Shown piece after piece: positions 1 through 5,801 of a DNA stretch of 18,351 nt. Each line of letters begins with the position of its first letter. Positions within the stretch are counted from its first letter, which is position 1. A program made the translations under genes and the position numbers. The stretch comes from CAZSCF01 sp964605365 (GTDB lineage: Bacteria; Patescibacteriota; Minisyncoccia; Moranbacterales; UBA2206). The notes below the pieces were generated by a model, which saw only the letters and a program-made list of their open reading frames with translations, was not told where the DNA came from and ran no database searches. The DNA lies in the NCBI GenBank assembly GCA_964605365.1, contig CAZSCF010000013.1, positions 1-18,351 of the forward strand, read 5' to 3'.

Positions 1-9
1 CAACAAATT

Positions 10-37
10 AAAAATCCATTCGTAAGAATGGGTTTTT
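10..37. terminator. Hairpin, probable bidirectional terminator
   Basis: A 12-bp stem (arms 10-21 and 26-37, one G-T wobble) closes a GTAA loop. The arm ends are A5 and T5, so a U-rich tail follows in either direction. It lies on the far side of the GC-rich island and would end transcription entering from either side. No gene is visible between it and the window start. Confidence 0.6.
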
Positions 38-49
38 GATTTGTATAGA

Positions 50-175
50 GCGGATTCGAACGGGCAGGAGCAAGACAAGACTCCTCGGCGCAGTCGAGCG
101 TCGCTGGATGCGAGCAAGCGAGCATTCAGCGCTGCCCAGGGCAAGGAGCGAAGCGACGCGAAAATCCCTCCTTCC
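50..175 (-). other. GC-rich island with a tRNA T-loop-like end
   Basis: This stretch is much richer in G and C than anything around it. Read on the minus strand, its 3' end carries GTTCGAATCC (plus 52-61), the conserved T-loop sequence of tRNAs, but the flanking bases do not form a T-stem and no acceptor or anticodon stem can be drawn, so it is not a working tRNA. It contains internal repeats: GCGTCGCT near 98-105 has its reverse complement near 154-161, and GGGCAG at 62-67 pairs with CTGCCC at 132-137. No convincing protein is encoded. It could be a decayed tRNA, a dispersed repeat built on a tRNA end, or a structured RNA. It lies between two hairpin terminators. Confidence 0.45.
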
Positions 176-185
176 CAACAAAAAC

Positions 186-213
186 AAAGATCATCCTTGC
201 AAGGATGATCTTT
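186..213 (-). terminator. dnaX terminator
   Basis: Perfect inverted repeat: arms AAAGATCATCC (186-196) and GGATGATCTTT (203-213) around TTGCAA. On the minus strand it begins 14 bases after the dnaX stop and is followed by a T-rich run, the layout of an intrinsic terminator. T residues also follow on the plus strand, so it may act both ways. Confidence 0.8.
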
Positions 214-227
214 TTATAAGAACTTTT

Positions 228-1874
228 TTATTCCTCCACCACTTTTCCTCCCATTATTTCCATGGCTGAGGTCAGAAGGGAGCTTTGTTCTTTGGGCTTC
301 TCGGGAGTTTTTGTTTCTTCGCTTATATTTTTAGGCGGTTCAATACCGACTTCTTTGCAAAGTGCGATTTTGACGGATATTTTTGTTTCAAGAATTTTGC
401 CAAAAACATCCTCCACTGTTTTTTTATTGGTCTGGATATTGAGTTTGTCACGATAAAAATCGTAGGGCGTAGCCAAAGTTATAATATTATTTTTCACTTC
501 AAAGATCTGGCAGTTGGACAGGAGCGCTTTTAAGGAATGATTGAAGGGCTTAATGTCGATTAATAATTGTTTCCATTTGTTCCGAGTTTCTTCAATTGTC
601 AAATTGTCAAATTGTTGAATTGTTGAATTGTTGGTTTCAGAATTATTTTTTTCTTCATGAATTTGATCATTTGTGTTTTTAATTTGTTTTGGATTTTGGA
701 TCTTAGATTTTGGATTTATTTGTTCTTTGTTTATAAAAGGCTCTGTGAGGGCTAGTTGTTCGATGCTAGTCGATGCCATTTCAGGCAATGAATTAGTTGC
801 CTTGATAATAGCAATTTCCAGCGGTAATTGCGGCAAAATGGAAGAAGAAATTTTTTCTTGAGCTTTCATAAACAGACTGATAATAAAAATAATTTTTGAT
901 AATTCGATTTTTTCAGATTGTTCAAGAATTTTATCGGCTTGCTCAGCTGTCATTTCGTAGGCAAAATGTGATTTGAGTGCGGGATTGACTTTAACAAGCA
1001 TTAATTGACGCAAATAATTTGTAAGCGACTTGTTAAAAATTTCCAGATCATATCCATCTAACAGGATGGCGTTTATTTTTTCAATGGCGCCTGTTGCATT
1101 TTCTGCTATTATTTCTTCCATGATTTCATGGGTAAACTTTCTGTCAGTCGTGCCTAAAATCTCTTCCACTTCCTTACTGGTGATATTTTTATCTTCCAAA
1201 GAAATGACCTGTCCCAAAAGACTTTCAGCATCACGCATTCCTCCTTCGGATGCAATGGCAATCATTTCTAAAGCGCTTTTATCAATCTTAACTTTTTCAC
1301 TTTTGGCAATGACGATTAATTTTTCTATAATATTTTCGATTGGAAGTCGAGCAAAATCAAATCTTTGGCAGCGGGAAACAATCGTTTCCGGAACCTTGTG
1401 AATTTCGGTGGTAGCCAAAATGAAAACAGCATGAGTGGGCGGCTCCTCCAATGTCTTAAGGAGCGCGTTGAAGGCTCCCGCAGAAAGCATATGCACTTCA
1501 TCAATAATGTAGACCTTGTATTTAAGAATGGTTGCGGGAAGCTTTACTGTTTCTCTGAGTTCTCGGATGTTGTCTACGCCCGTATTAGATGCAGCATCGA
1601 TTTCAATAATATCAAAGGTTTTTCCTTCATTGATTGATTTGCATGCCAAGCACTTTTCACAAGTAACAGAATTTTTTAATTCAGTACAATTGATTGTTTT
1701 AGCGAATATTCTAGCAACAGATGTTTTGCCTGTTCCGCGTGGTCCGGTAAAAAGATAAGCCTGAACGATGCGTTCGTTTTTTATGGAATTAGCCAAAGTT
1801 CGAACAATATGTTTTTGTCCGATAACTTCGGAAAAATTTTTTGGTCTATATTTTCGATAAAGAGTTTGTGACAT
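228..1874 (-). CDS. dnaX: DNA polymerase III subunit gamma/tau
   Basis: Clamp-loader ATPase of the replicative polymerase: it loads the sliding clamp in the cytoplasm and, in the tau form, links polymerases to the replisome. The 548-residue protein opens with the family sequence SQTLYRKYRPKNFSEVIGQ. It has Walker A GPRGTGKT (44-51), a zinc-binding cysteine cluster C63, C72, C75 and C78, Walker B IIDEVHML (123-130) and the SRC sensor motif (167-169). The helical collar follows to about residue 370. A low-complexity linker (about 380-430) holds two short-period repeats, and a divergent C-terminal domain follows. The ATG at 1874 is chosen because the conserved N-terminus starts there; no Shine-Dalgarno sequence precedes it. 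The gene has its own extended -10 promoter and terminator, so it is probably monocistronic. No slippery heptamer for making a short gamma form was recognised. Confidence 0.96.
   Translation of the reverse strand: MSQTLYRKYRPKNFSEVIGQKHIVRTLANSIKNERIVQAYLFTGPRGTGKTSVARIFAKTINCTELKNSVTCEKCLACKSINEGKTFDIIEIDAASNTGVDNIRELRETVKLPATILKYKVYIIDEVHMLSAGAFNALLKTLEEPPTHAVFILATTEIHKVPETIVSRCQRFDFARLPIENIIEKLIVIAKSEKVKIDKSALEMIAIASEGGMRDAESLLGQVISLEDKNITSKEVEEILGTTDRKFTHEIMEEIIAENATGAIEKINAILLDGYDLEIFNKSLTNYLRQLMLVKVNPALKSHFAYEMTAEQADKILEQSEKIELSKIIFIISLFMKAQEKISSSILPQLPLEIAIIKATNSLPEMASTSIEQLALTEPFINKEQINPKSKIQNPKQIKNTNDQIHEEKNNSETNNSTIQQFDNLTIEETRNKWKQLLIDIKPFNHSLKALLSNCQIFEVKNNIITLATPYDFYRDKLNIQTNKKTVEDVFGKILETKISVKIALCKEVGIEPPKNISEETKTPEKPKEQSSLLTSAMEIMGGKVVEE
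594..634. repeat. AATTGTTG/AATTGTC short tandem repeat inside dnaX
   Basis: Five near-identical 8-9 base units (AATTGTC or AATTGTTG type) run in tandem. On the minus strand they encode the Asn/Gln/Thr-rich stretch NNSTIQQFDNLTIEE in the dnaX linker. The frame is kept. Confidence 0.65.
691..716. repeat. TTTTGGAT-type short repeat inside dnaX
   Basis: Three degenerate copies of a GGATTTT/AGATTTT unit. On the minus strand they encode NPKSKIQNPK in the dnaX linker, just before the AATTGTTG repeat in protein order. The unit resembles short-period repeats usually found between genes; here it is in frame. Confidence 0.55.
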
Positions 1875-1915
1875 ATTTTCAGCGGATTAATTTAAAATAC
1901 GGTTTCTGTTGATTT

Positions 1916-1928
1916 ATGCAGCCTGCAT
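1916..1928. other. Perfect palindrome in the dnaX leader
   Basis: ATGCAG and CTGCAT around a single C, about 40 bases upstream of the dnaX start and inside its predicted transcript. It could be an operator or chance; no known regulator is recognised. Confidence 0.3.
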
Positions 1929-1970
1929 ACAATTCAAGATACCTTTTCTAGGTACCCCTTTTATATGTCT

Positions 1971-1979
1971 ATTGTAGCA
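1971..1979 (-). promoter_or_regulatory. dnaX promoter, extended -10
   Basis: Minus-strand TGCTACAAT is a good extended -10 element (TGnTAnAAT). The -35 region, GTTTTA at 1994-1999, is weak, as is common with extended -10 promoters. It implies a leader of about 90 bases before dnaX. Confidence 0.55.
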
Positions 1980-1987
1980 TATTGATT

Positions 1988-2013
1988 AAAAAATAAAACC
2001 CTCCGAATGGAGA
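1988..2013 (-). terminator. Weak terminator after the GtrA-like gene
   Basis: On the minus strand a short stem (CTCC/GGAG plus two T-G pairs, ATTC loop) is followed by TTTTATTTTTT. It lies about 30 bases past the stop of the GtrA-like gene and just upstream of the dnaX promoter, a sensible place to separate the two units. The stem is short. Confidence 0.45.
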
Positions 2014-2040
2014 ATTAATGATATTTTGACAAGGGAATCG

Positions 2041-2697
2041 TTATTTTTTAAAGACGATGAATTTATATCCAATGAAATTCCAGGCAAGTCCCGCTATAGA
2101 CCCGGCAGCTGCGCCCAAAAGACCGATTTGATCCGGAGTCATTGTGCCGAAAGGGGATAATTTTACGAATAAAGAGGCAACCAAAACATTGACGACTAAG
2201 CCGATGAGACTGACTACGAAAAACTGGAGAAATTCCGTAGATTTTTTTTGAAGATCGTTAGTTTCAAATGTCCAATATTTATTCCAAAAATAACTATTGA
2301 TATTAGCGACAATAAAAGAAATGGCTTTAAAAAGCGAATAGTAAATTAAAATAAAACCAGGAATAATCGGGTCTATCGCTTCTATATCGAAATATTGTCT
2401 GAAAGAAAAAATGAGAATAGCTAATGTTCCCAGATCGAGCAAAAAATTCATTACTCCGGTTACTCCAAATTTTGCAAGTTGCCAAATGGTGGTAATTTTT
2501 CTGCCAATGAAATTGGCGATTATTGTTCCCAAAGGAGTGGCAATCAAAAAAAAGAAAAAAAATGGCAGAGCAATTTTATCGAAAAGCAATGGTCGGGATG
2601 TTTTTAAAACCGGCAGAATAAGAAGACCGATCAAAAATCCTGCCATAAGGCTAAAAAAATAATCCTTCTTTTTTAAAGTTAAGGACGCGCTTTTCAT
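2041..2697 (-). CDS. GtrA-like family membrane protein
   Basis: Small polytopic membrane protein, 218 residues. The region from about 72 to 218 fits the GtrA family: a first helix with KFGVTGVMNFLLDLGTL, then NSYFWNKYWTF before a charged loop, then FLQFFVVSLIGLVVNVL, and a last helix ending WNFIGYKFIVF. GtrA proteins are linked to moving undecaprenyl-linked sugars or to cell-surface glycan synthesis. The N-terminal 70 residues add two more hydrophobic segments (about 14-30 and 44-63) that a minimal GtrA of about 120-140 residues lacks. It starts 12 bases after the upstream 241-codon gene and has no promoter of its own, so the two are probably co-transcribed. No Shine-Dalgarno sequence is seen. 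The sugar or lipid handled cannot be told from sequence. Confidence 0.8.
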   Translation of the reverse strand: MKSASLTLKKKDYFFSLMAGFLIGLLILPVLKTSRPLLFDKIALPFFFFFLIATPLGTIIANFIGRKITTIWQLAKFGVTGVMNFLLDLGTLAILIFSFRQYFDIEAIDPIIPGFILIYYSLFKAISFIVANINSYFWNKYWTFETNDLQKKSTEFLQFFVVSLIGLVVNVLVASLFVKLSPFGTMTPDQIGLLGAAAGSIAGLAWNFIGYKFIVFKK

Positions 2698-2709
2698 TTT
2701 TGTTTATTG

Positions 2710-3435
2710 TTAGATTTCAATATTGTTAAGGGTATCTCTGCTAAATTCTTTTTTCAGATCGTCCATATTAGGTGTCCATTCGTCAATTATGGATGAGCTT
2801 GAATGTGGGACTTCTTTTTTTGATGAAAAATCTTTTTGACTTGATATTTCATCAACTTTATCTTCTTCGGTGGCTTTTTCAAAAAAATTGTTTGCCGAAA
2901 GGTCGGAGCTGCTTTGCATAAGATTTTCAATAGCGCCCCAATCAGATTCAATATCTCTGGGAATAACCAATGTCACTTCATCTCCCGGCTTGGCTTTGAA
3001 ATAGGTAATAGAAGCAAGGAGTACCCTAAAAGGTTTTCCTTCGGCAGTAATAAAATAGTTTCCTTCTTCATCTTGATTTACGCGACCAATCAATCTTTTT
3101 CTTTCAATCGGACCAATTTGTTTGTAAATAAATGAACCATTCTCTGTGATAGTCAATTTTAACATATCTCCCTCAATCAATTTTGATTTAGACGCATAGT
3201 TGGCTGGAACAGGATATTGTTTCCCGTCAGTACCGAGCATTATTTGTCCATCAAAAGTTCCTTCAATGACTTTTCCGTCCTGTTCTTCTTCGGATATCTT
3301 TTTCTTTCTGCCGACTTTCTTTTTTCCTTCAAGTTGAAGAAGCATAGCCTTAGCTCCTTGTAGAGTTTTTTCAGCCGTGTAAATCATTTCCCGCAAAGAC
3401 TGAATCTTTTCATTGTTTTCGTTTTTGTCTTCCAT
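2710..3435 (-). CDS. Conserved protein of unknown function, probably CPR-restricted
   Basis: I do not recognise a named family. The 241-residue protein is soluble, with no signal peptide or membrane helix. Residues 1-37 form a charged helix, probably a coiled coil. A basic patch KKKVGRKKK (about 38-46) resembles an AT-hook-like nucleic-acid binding segment. Residues 55-160 look all-beta, with two similar halves centred on GTDGKQYPVPANYASKSKLIEGDMLKL and RVNQDEEGNYFITAEGKPFRVL. The last 70 residues are acidic, Ser-rich and probably disordered. The middle region is reminiscent of a conserved hypothetical protein of Parcubacteria genomes; this is from memory. It has a strong promoter, is divergent from mraZ and leads a two-gene unit with the GtrA-like gene. 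A role in nucleic-acid binding is only a guess from the basic patch. Confidence 0.75.
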   Translation of the reverse strand: MEDKNENNEKIQSLREMIYTAEKTLQGAKAMLLQLEGKKKVGRKKKISEEEQDGKVIEGTFDGQIMLGTDGKQYPVPANYASKSKLIEGDMLKLTITENGSFIYKQIGPIERKRLIGRVNQDEEGNYFITAEGKPFRVLLASITYFKAKPGDEVTLVIPRDIESDWGAIENLMQSSSDLSANNFFEKATEEDKVDEISSQKDFSSKKEVPHSSSSIIDEWTPNMDDLKKEFSRDTLNNIEI

Positions 3436-3467
3436 TTTTTATTTTTATTTAACTCCTTAACAACTAA

Positions 3468-3496
3468 ATTATACAAGGTTATCTTTTTGATGGCAA
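3468..3496 (-). promoter_or_regulatory. Promoter of the 241-residue unknown gene
   Basis: Minus-strand TTGCCA (3491-3496), a 17-base spacer and TATAAT (3468-3473), a near-consensus sigma-70-type promoter. Transcription would start near 3461, about 26 bases before the ATG. An AGGAG lies about 17 bases upstream of the start, too far for a standard Shine-Dalgarno site. Confidence 0.75.
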
Positions 3497-3722
3497 GCGC
3501 CCGGGAAACAAATAATTTTTAAGCAGAATCTGATGCATAAAATAAAAATCGGTGAAAATTATTTTTGATATTGTCGTGAAAAAATGTTTAGAGCTCTTAT
3601 TTGATTAATTTGTAAAATGAATTTTCCTAAAAATAATTTTATTATGGGCTGTGTATAACTTGTGTCCGATATCTCAAAAAATAGCTTAAATTCGCTATTT
3701 GTTGGTTTATTTTGGTTTTGTG
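3497..3722. other. Divergent noncoding region between the unknown gene and mraZ
   Basis: AT-rich and without a plausible gene. It holds one TGTGTATAA (3650-3658, a DnaA-box match on the minus strand) and a 7-bp inverted repeat, AAATAGC (3679-3685) and GCTATTT (3694-3700), with an 8-base loop. Neither is clustered with similar sites, so no origin is called. Confidence 0.5.
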
Positions 3723-3752
3723 TTGACGAAGTAATGCTGTGTGGGGTAAAAT
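3723..3752 (+). promoter_or_regulatory. mraZ promoter
   Basis: TTGACG (3723-3728), an 18-base spacer and TAAAAT (3747-3752). It leads to a transcript with a leader of about 85 bases before mraZ and is the only clear promoter seen for the downstream division cluster up to the murF region. Confidence 0.7.
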
Positions 3753-3787
3753 AGGGACATAGACTATAAAAGTGGGAGAATATGGGG
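3742..3787 (+). promoter_or_regulatory. Probable MraZ operator
   Basis: Four boxes: TGGGG (3742-3746), TAGGG (3752-3756), TGGGA (3773-3777) and TGGGG (3783-3787). Within each pair the spacer is five bases, and box starts are spaced 10, 21 and 10 bases, so all face one side of the helix. Known MraZ proteins bind TGGGN repeats with 5-base spacers in their own promoter. The first pair flanks and overlaps the -10 element and the second lies just past the expected start, a layout suited to autorepression. Confidence 0.7.
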
Positions 3788-3844
3788 AATAATCTTATTG
3801 TAAAATTGTATTAAAAAGCAAAATCAAAAATTATAAACTGAATT

Positions 3845-4279
3845 ATGTTTATCGGAGAATACTCACACTTAATAGATTCAAAAAAAAGATTGGCTGTGCC
3901 AGTTAGATTTAGGTCTGAACTTAAAAACAAAGTAGTTATTACCAGAGGGCTCGACAAATGTTTATTTATTTATCCAATGAAAGTTTGGGAAGAATTGGCC
4001 AATAAGTTAGGTAATTTTCCGGTTGGCGAATCTAGCACAAGAAGTTTCACTCGCTTGATGTTAGCTGGAGCGGTAGATGTTGAGGTTGACAAACAAGGCA
4101 GAGTTTTAATTCCGGACTATTTAAAAGAATATGCAAGACTGACAAAAAATGTTGTGATTGCCGGACTCTATAATCGATTGGAAGTTTGGGACGAAAGGAA
4201 GTGGGATGAATACAAAAAGAATGCTGAAAAAAATTCTGATGAAATTGCCGAGCAACTGGGCAAATTGGGAGTTTATTAA
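3845..4279 (+). CDS. mraZ: Transcriptional regulator MraZ
   Basis: DNA-binding regulator that heads the division and cell wall cluster in many bacteria and usually represses it. The 144-residue length is normal. Two tandem SpoVT/AbrB-type domains each carry the family DxxxR motif: DSKKRLAVP (about 11-19) and DKQGRVLIP (about 82-90). The N-terminus FIGEYSHLIDSKKR matches the usual start. The next gene, rsmH, follows after a short gap, the standard order. No Shine-Dalgarno sequence precedes the ATG. TGGGN-type boxes in the promoter suggest it regulates itself. Confidence 0.95.
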   Translation: MFIGEYSHLIDSKKRLAVPVRFRSELKNKVVITRGLDKCLFIYPMKVWEELANKLGNFPVGESSTRSFTRLMLAGAVDVEVDKQGRVLIPDYLKEYARLTKNVVIAGLYNRLEVWDERKWDEYKKNAEKNSDEIAEQLGKLGVY

Positions 4280-4312
4280 ATTGGCGGATAGTGAGCGTTG
4301 AATGATAAAAAT

Positions 4313-5254
4313 ATGACAATTCATAAATCTGTGCTGCTCAAAGAAACTATAGATTTGTTGGGCATAAGAGAAGGGGATACGGTTGTTGATGCGACATTGG
4401 GCGGTGGGGGTCATAGCGGGGAAATATTAAAAAAAATAGGCAAGTCCGGAAAACTTATTGCTGTTGATCAAGATGAGGCGGTAATTGAAAATTTTAAAAA
4501 AAAATTTTCTGATTTAAATTCGCAATCGAAATCTGTCCATTTAGCAGAAGATAATTTTTCAAATTTAACAAAAATATTAAAAAATAGCGGGGTTCATTCT
4601 GTTAGTGGAATTTTAGCTGATCTGGGAATTTCATCCGATCAGTTGGAAGATAGAAAAAAGGGAATGAGTTTTCAATCAGAATCCGAATTGGACATGCGAA
4701 TGGATGAAAAACGAGAGCTTACTGCCAAGAAAATAGTAAATGAATGGAGCCAGGAGCAAATTGAAAATGTTCTGAAAAATTATGGAGAAGAAAAATTTGC
4801 TAGAAATATTTCTAAAAAAATAGTTGAAGAAAGAAAAAAAAGAGAAATTGTGTCAACGCTGGAGCTAGCTGCAATAATCAAGAAAGCCATTCCGGTCAGA
4901 TTTCGACCCAGGAAAATTAATCCGGCTACCAAATCTTTTCAGGCGCTTCGAATCACGGTTAATGATGAGTTGGAACATCTTAAGAAATTTATTCCCGAGG
5001 CGATTAAAAGTCTTGATTCTCAAGGACGATTAGCAATCATAACATTTAATTCATTAGAGGACAGAATAGTGAAAAATATTTTCAGGCAAAATGCCAGGGG
5101 ATGCATTTGCCCGAAAGAATTTCCCATTTGCAGTTGCGGTAATGTCGGGATAGTAAAAATAATTACTAAGAAGCCGGTTATTCCGAGTATTGAAGAAATT
5201 CGGAATAATCCTAGAGCAAGAAGCGCCAAGCTTCGTGTGTGCGAAAAAATATAA
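4313..5254 (+). CDS. rsmH: 16S rRNA (cytosine(1402)-N(4))-methyltransferase RsmH
   Basis: SAM-dependent enzyme that N4-methylates C1402 in the decoding centre of 16S rRNA. Visible motifs are the SAM-binding VDATLGGGGHSGEIL, the family segment GILADLGISSDQLED with GMSFQ and LDMRMD, and the C-terminal block LAIITFNSLEDRIVKN. The tail ICPKEFPICSCGN...NNPRARSAKLRV is also typical. The frame is open from a TTG at 4298, but ATG 4313 is preferred because MTIHKSVLLKETIDLL matches the conserved start of the family; this gives 313 residues, a normal length. It lies 33 bases after mraZ and is probably in the same transcript. No Shine-Dalgarno sequence is seen. Confidence 0.95.
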   Translation: MTIHKSVLLKETIDLLGIREGDTVVDATLGGGGHSGEILKKIGKSGKLIAVDQDEAVIENFKKKFSDLNSQSKSVHLAEDNFSNLTKILKNSGVHSVSGILADLGISSDQLEDRKKGMSFQSESELDMRMDEKRELTAKKIVNEWSQEQIENVLKNYGEEKFARNISKKIVEERKKREIVSTLELAAIIKKAIPVRFRPRKINPATKSFQALRITVNDELEHLKKFIPEAIKSLDSQGRLAIITFNSLEDRIVKNIFRQNARGCICPKEFPICSCGNVGIVKIITKKPVIPSIEEIRNNPRARSAKLRVCEKI

Positions 5255-5286
5255 TTTTCAAAATATAAATACAAATATAAAAAATC

Positions 5287-5335
5287 AGTCAATAGCCGTC
5301 TCTGTCTGTAAGTAGGCAGGCGTCTTTGGCGGAAA
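5287..5335. other. Short imperfect inverted repeat before the ftsL-like gene
   Basis: CTGTCT and AGGCAG around GTAAGT form a small imperfect hairpin with G-T pairs in a locally GC-richer patch. Function unknown; it might be a remnant of a dispersed repeat. Confidence 0.25.
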
Positions 5336-5355
5336 AACAGGGGGCATAAGAAAAG

Positions 5356-5784
5356 ATGTCAAGAGCGTTGATTATTCAAAATGCGTGGCTCAGAAACGAT
5401 ACGCCAAAAACTAATCTTTCCAAAAGCAAGAGAGTCTTTTCTGGTAAAAAAATTTCACAGGAAAAGAACCTTGGAAAAAAGGAGGCTGCGTTTGGCGGAA
5501 CCAAAATAAGTTTGGTATCGCTAGGTTTCATTTTTTTGCTTTCAATTTTTTTGTCCGGATTGGTTTATCTTTATCAAGTTAATTCCTTGGCAACCCAGGG
5601 TTTTGAAATGAAGGAAATTGAGAAAGATATTCAGGCGATAGAAAAAGAAAATAAGCAATTGCAAATCAAAGAAATTGAACTTCGATCAATGAATAATATA
5701 GAAAAAGCAACTGAAGAACTGAACTTGGTTAATTCTACCAATGTAACTTATATCGAAGTTGCCGGTCCAGTAGCTATGAAATAA
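5356..5784 (+). CDS. FtsL-like division protein, bitopic with a coiled coil
   Basis: The 142-residue protein has a basic cytoplasmic N-terminus (1-50), one transmembrane helix (about 51-73) and an extracytoplasmic coiled coil (about 82-112, rich in E, K, I and L) ending in a short tail. This is the FtsL/DivIC architecture, and the position between rsmH and the class B PBP is that of ftsL. FtsL helps assemble and activate the septal peptidoglycan synthase. Sequence conservation in this family is low, so the call rests on topology and place. The N-terminus is longer than in most FtsL proteins. A G-rich patch (GGGGGC) lies about 14 bases before the ATG, a poor ribosome binding site. Confidence 0.75.
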   Translation: MSRALIIQNAWLRNDTPKTNLSKSKRVFSGKKISQEKNLGKKEAAFGGTKISLVSLGFIFLLSIFLSGLVYLYQVNSLATQGFEMKEIEKDIQAIEKENKQLQIKEIELRSMNNIEKATEELNLVNSTNVTYIEVAGPVAMK

Positions 5785-5801
5785 TTTTTTCACTATACAT
5801 A

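Noticed and set aside
50..130. Functional tRNA on the minus strand suggested by GTTCGAATCC
   Set aside because: The bases around the loop do not pair as a T-stem, and no acceptor or anticodon arm can be formed.
36..269. 77-codon plus-strand frame over the GC-rich island
   Set aside because: No family resemblance, crosses two terminator hairpins and runs into the 3' end of dnaX; composition explains the open frame.
3497..3722. Replication origin at the strand switch, with a DnaA-box match at 3650-3658
   Set aside because: A single box without a cluster, no dnaA or dnaN nearby; the region is adequately explained as a divergent promoter.
4298..4312. TTG start giving RsmH five extra residues
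   Set aside because: The conserved family start aligns with the ATG at 4313, and no ribosome binding site favours the TTG.
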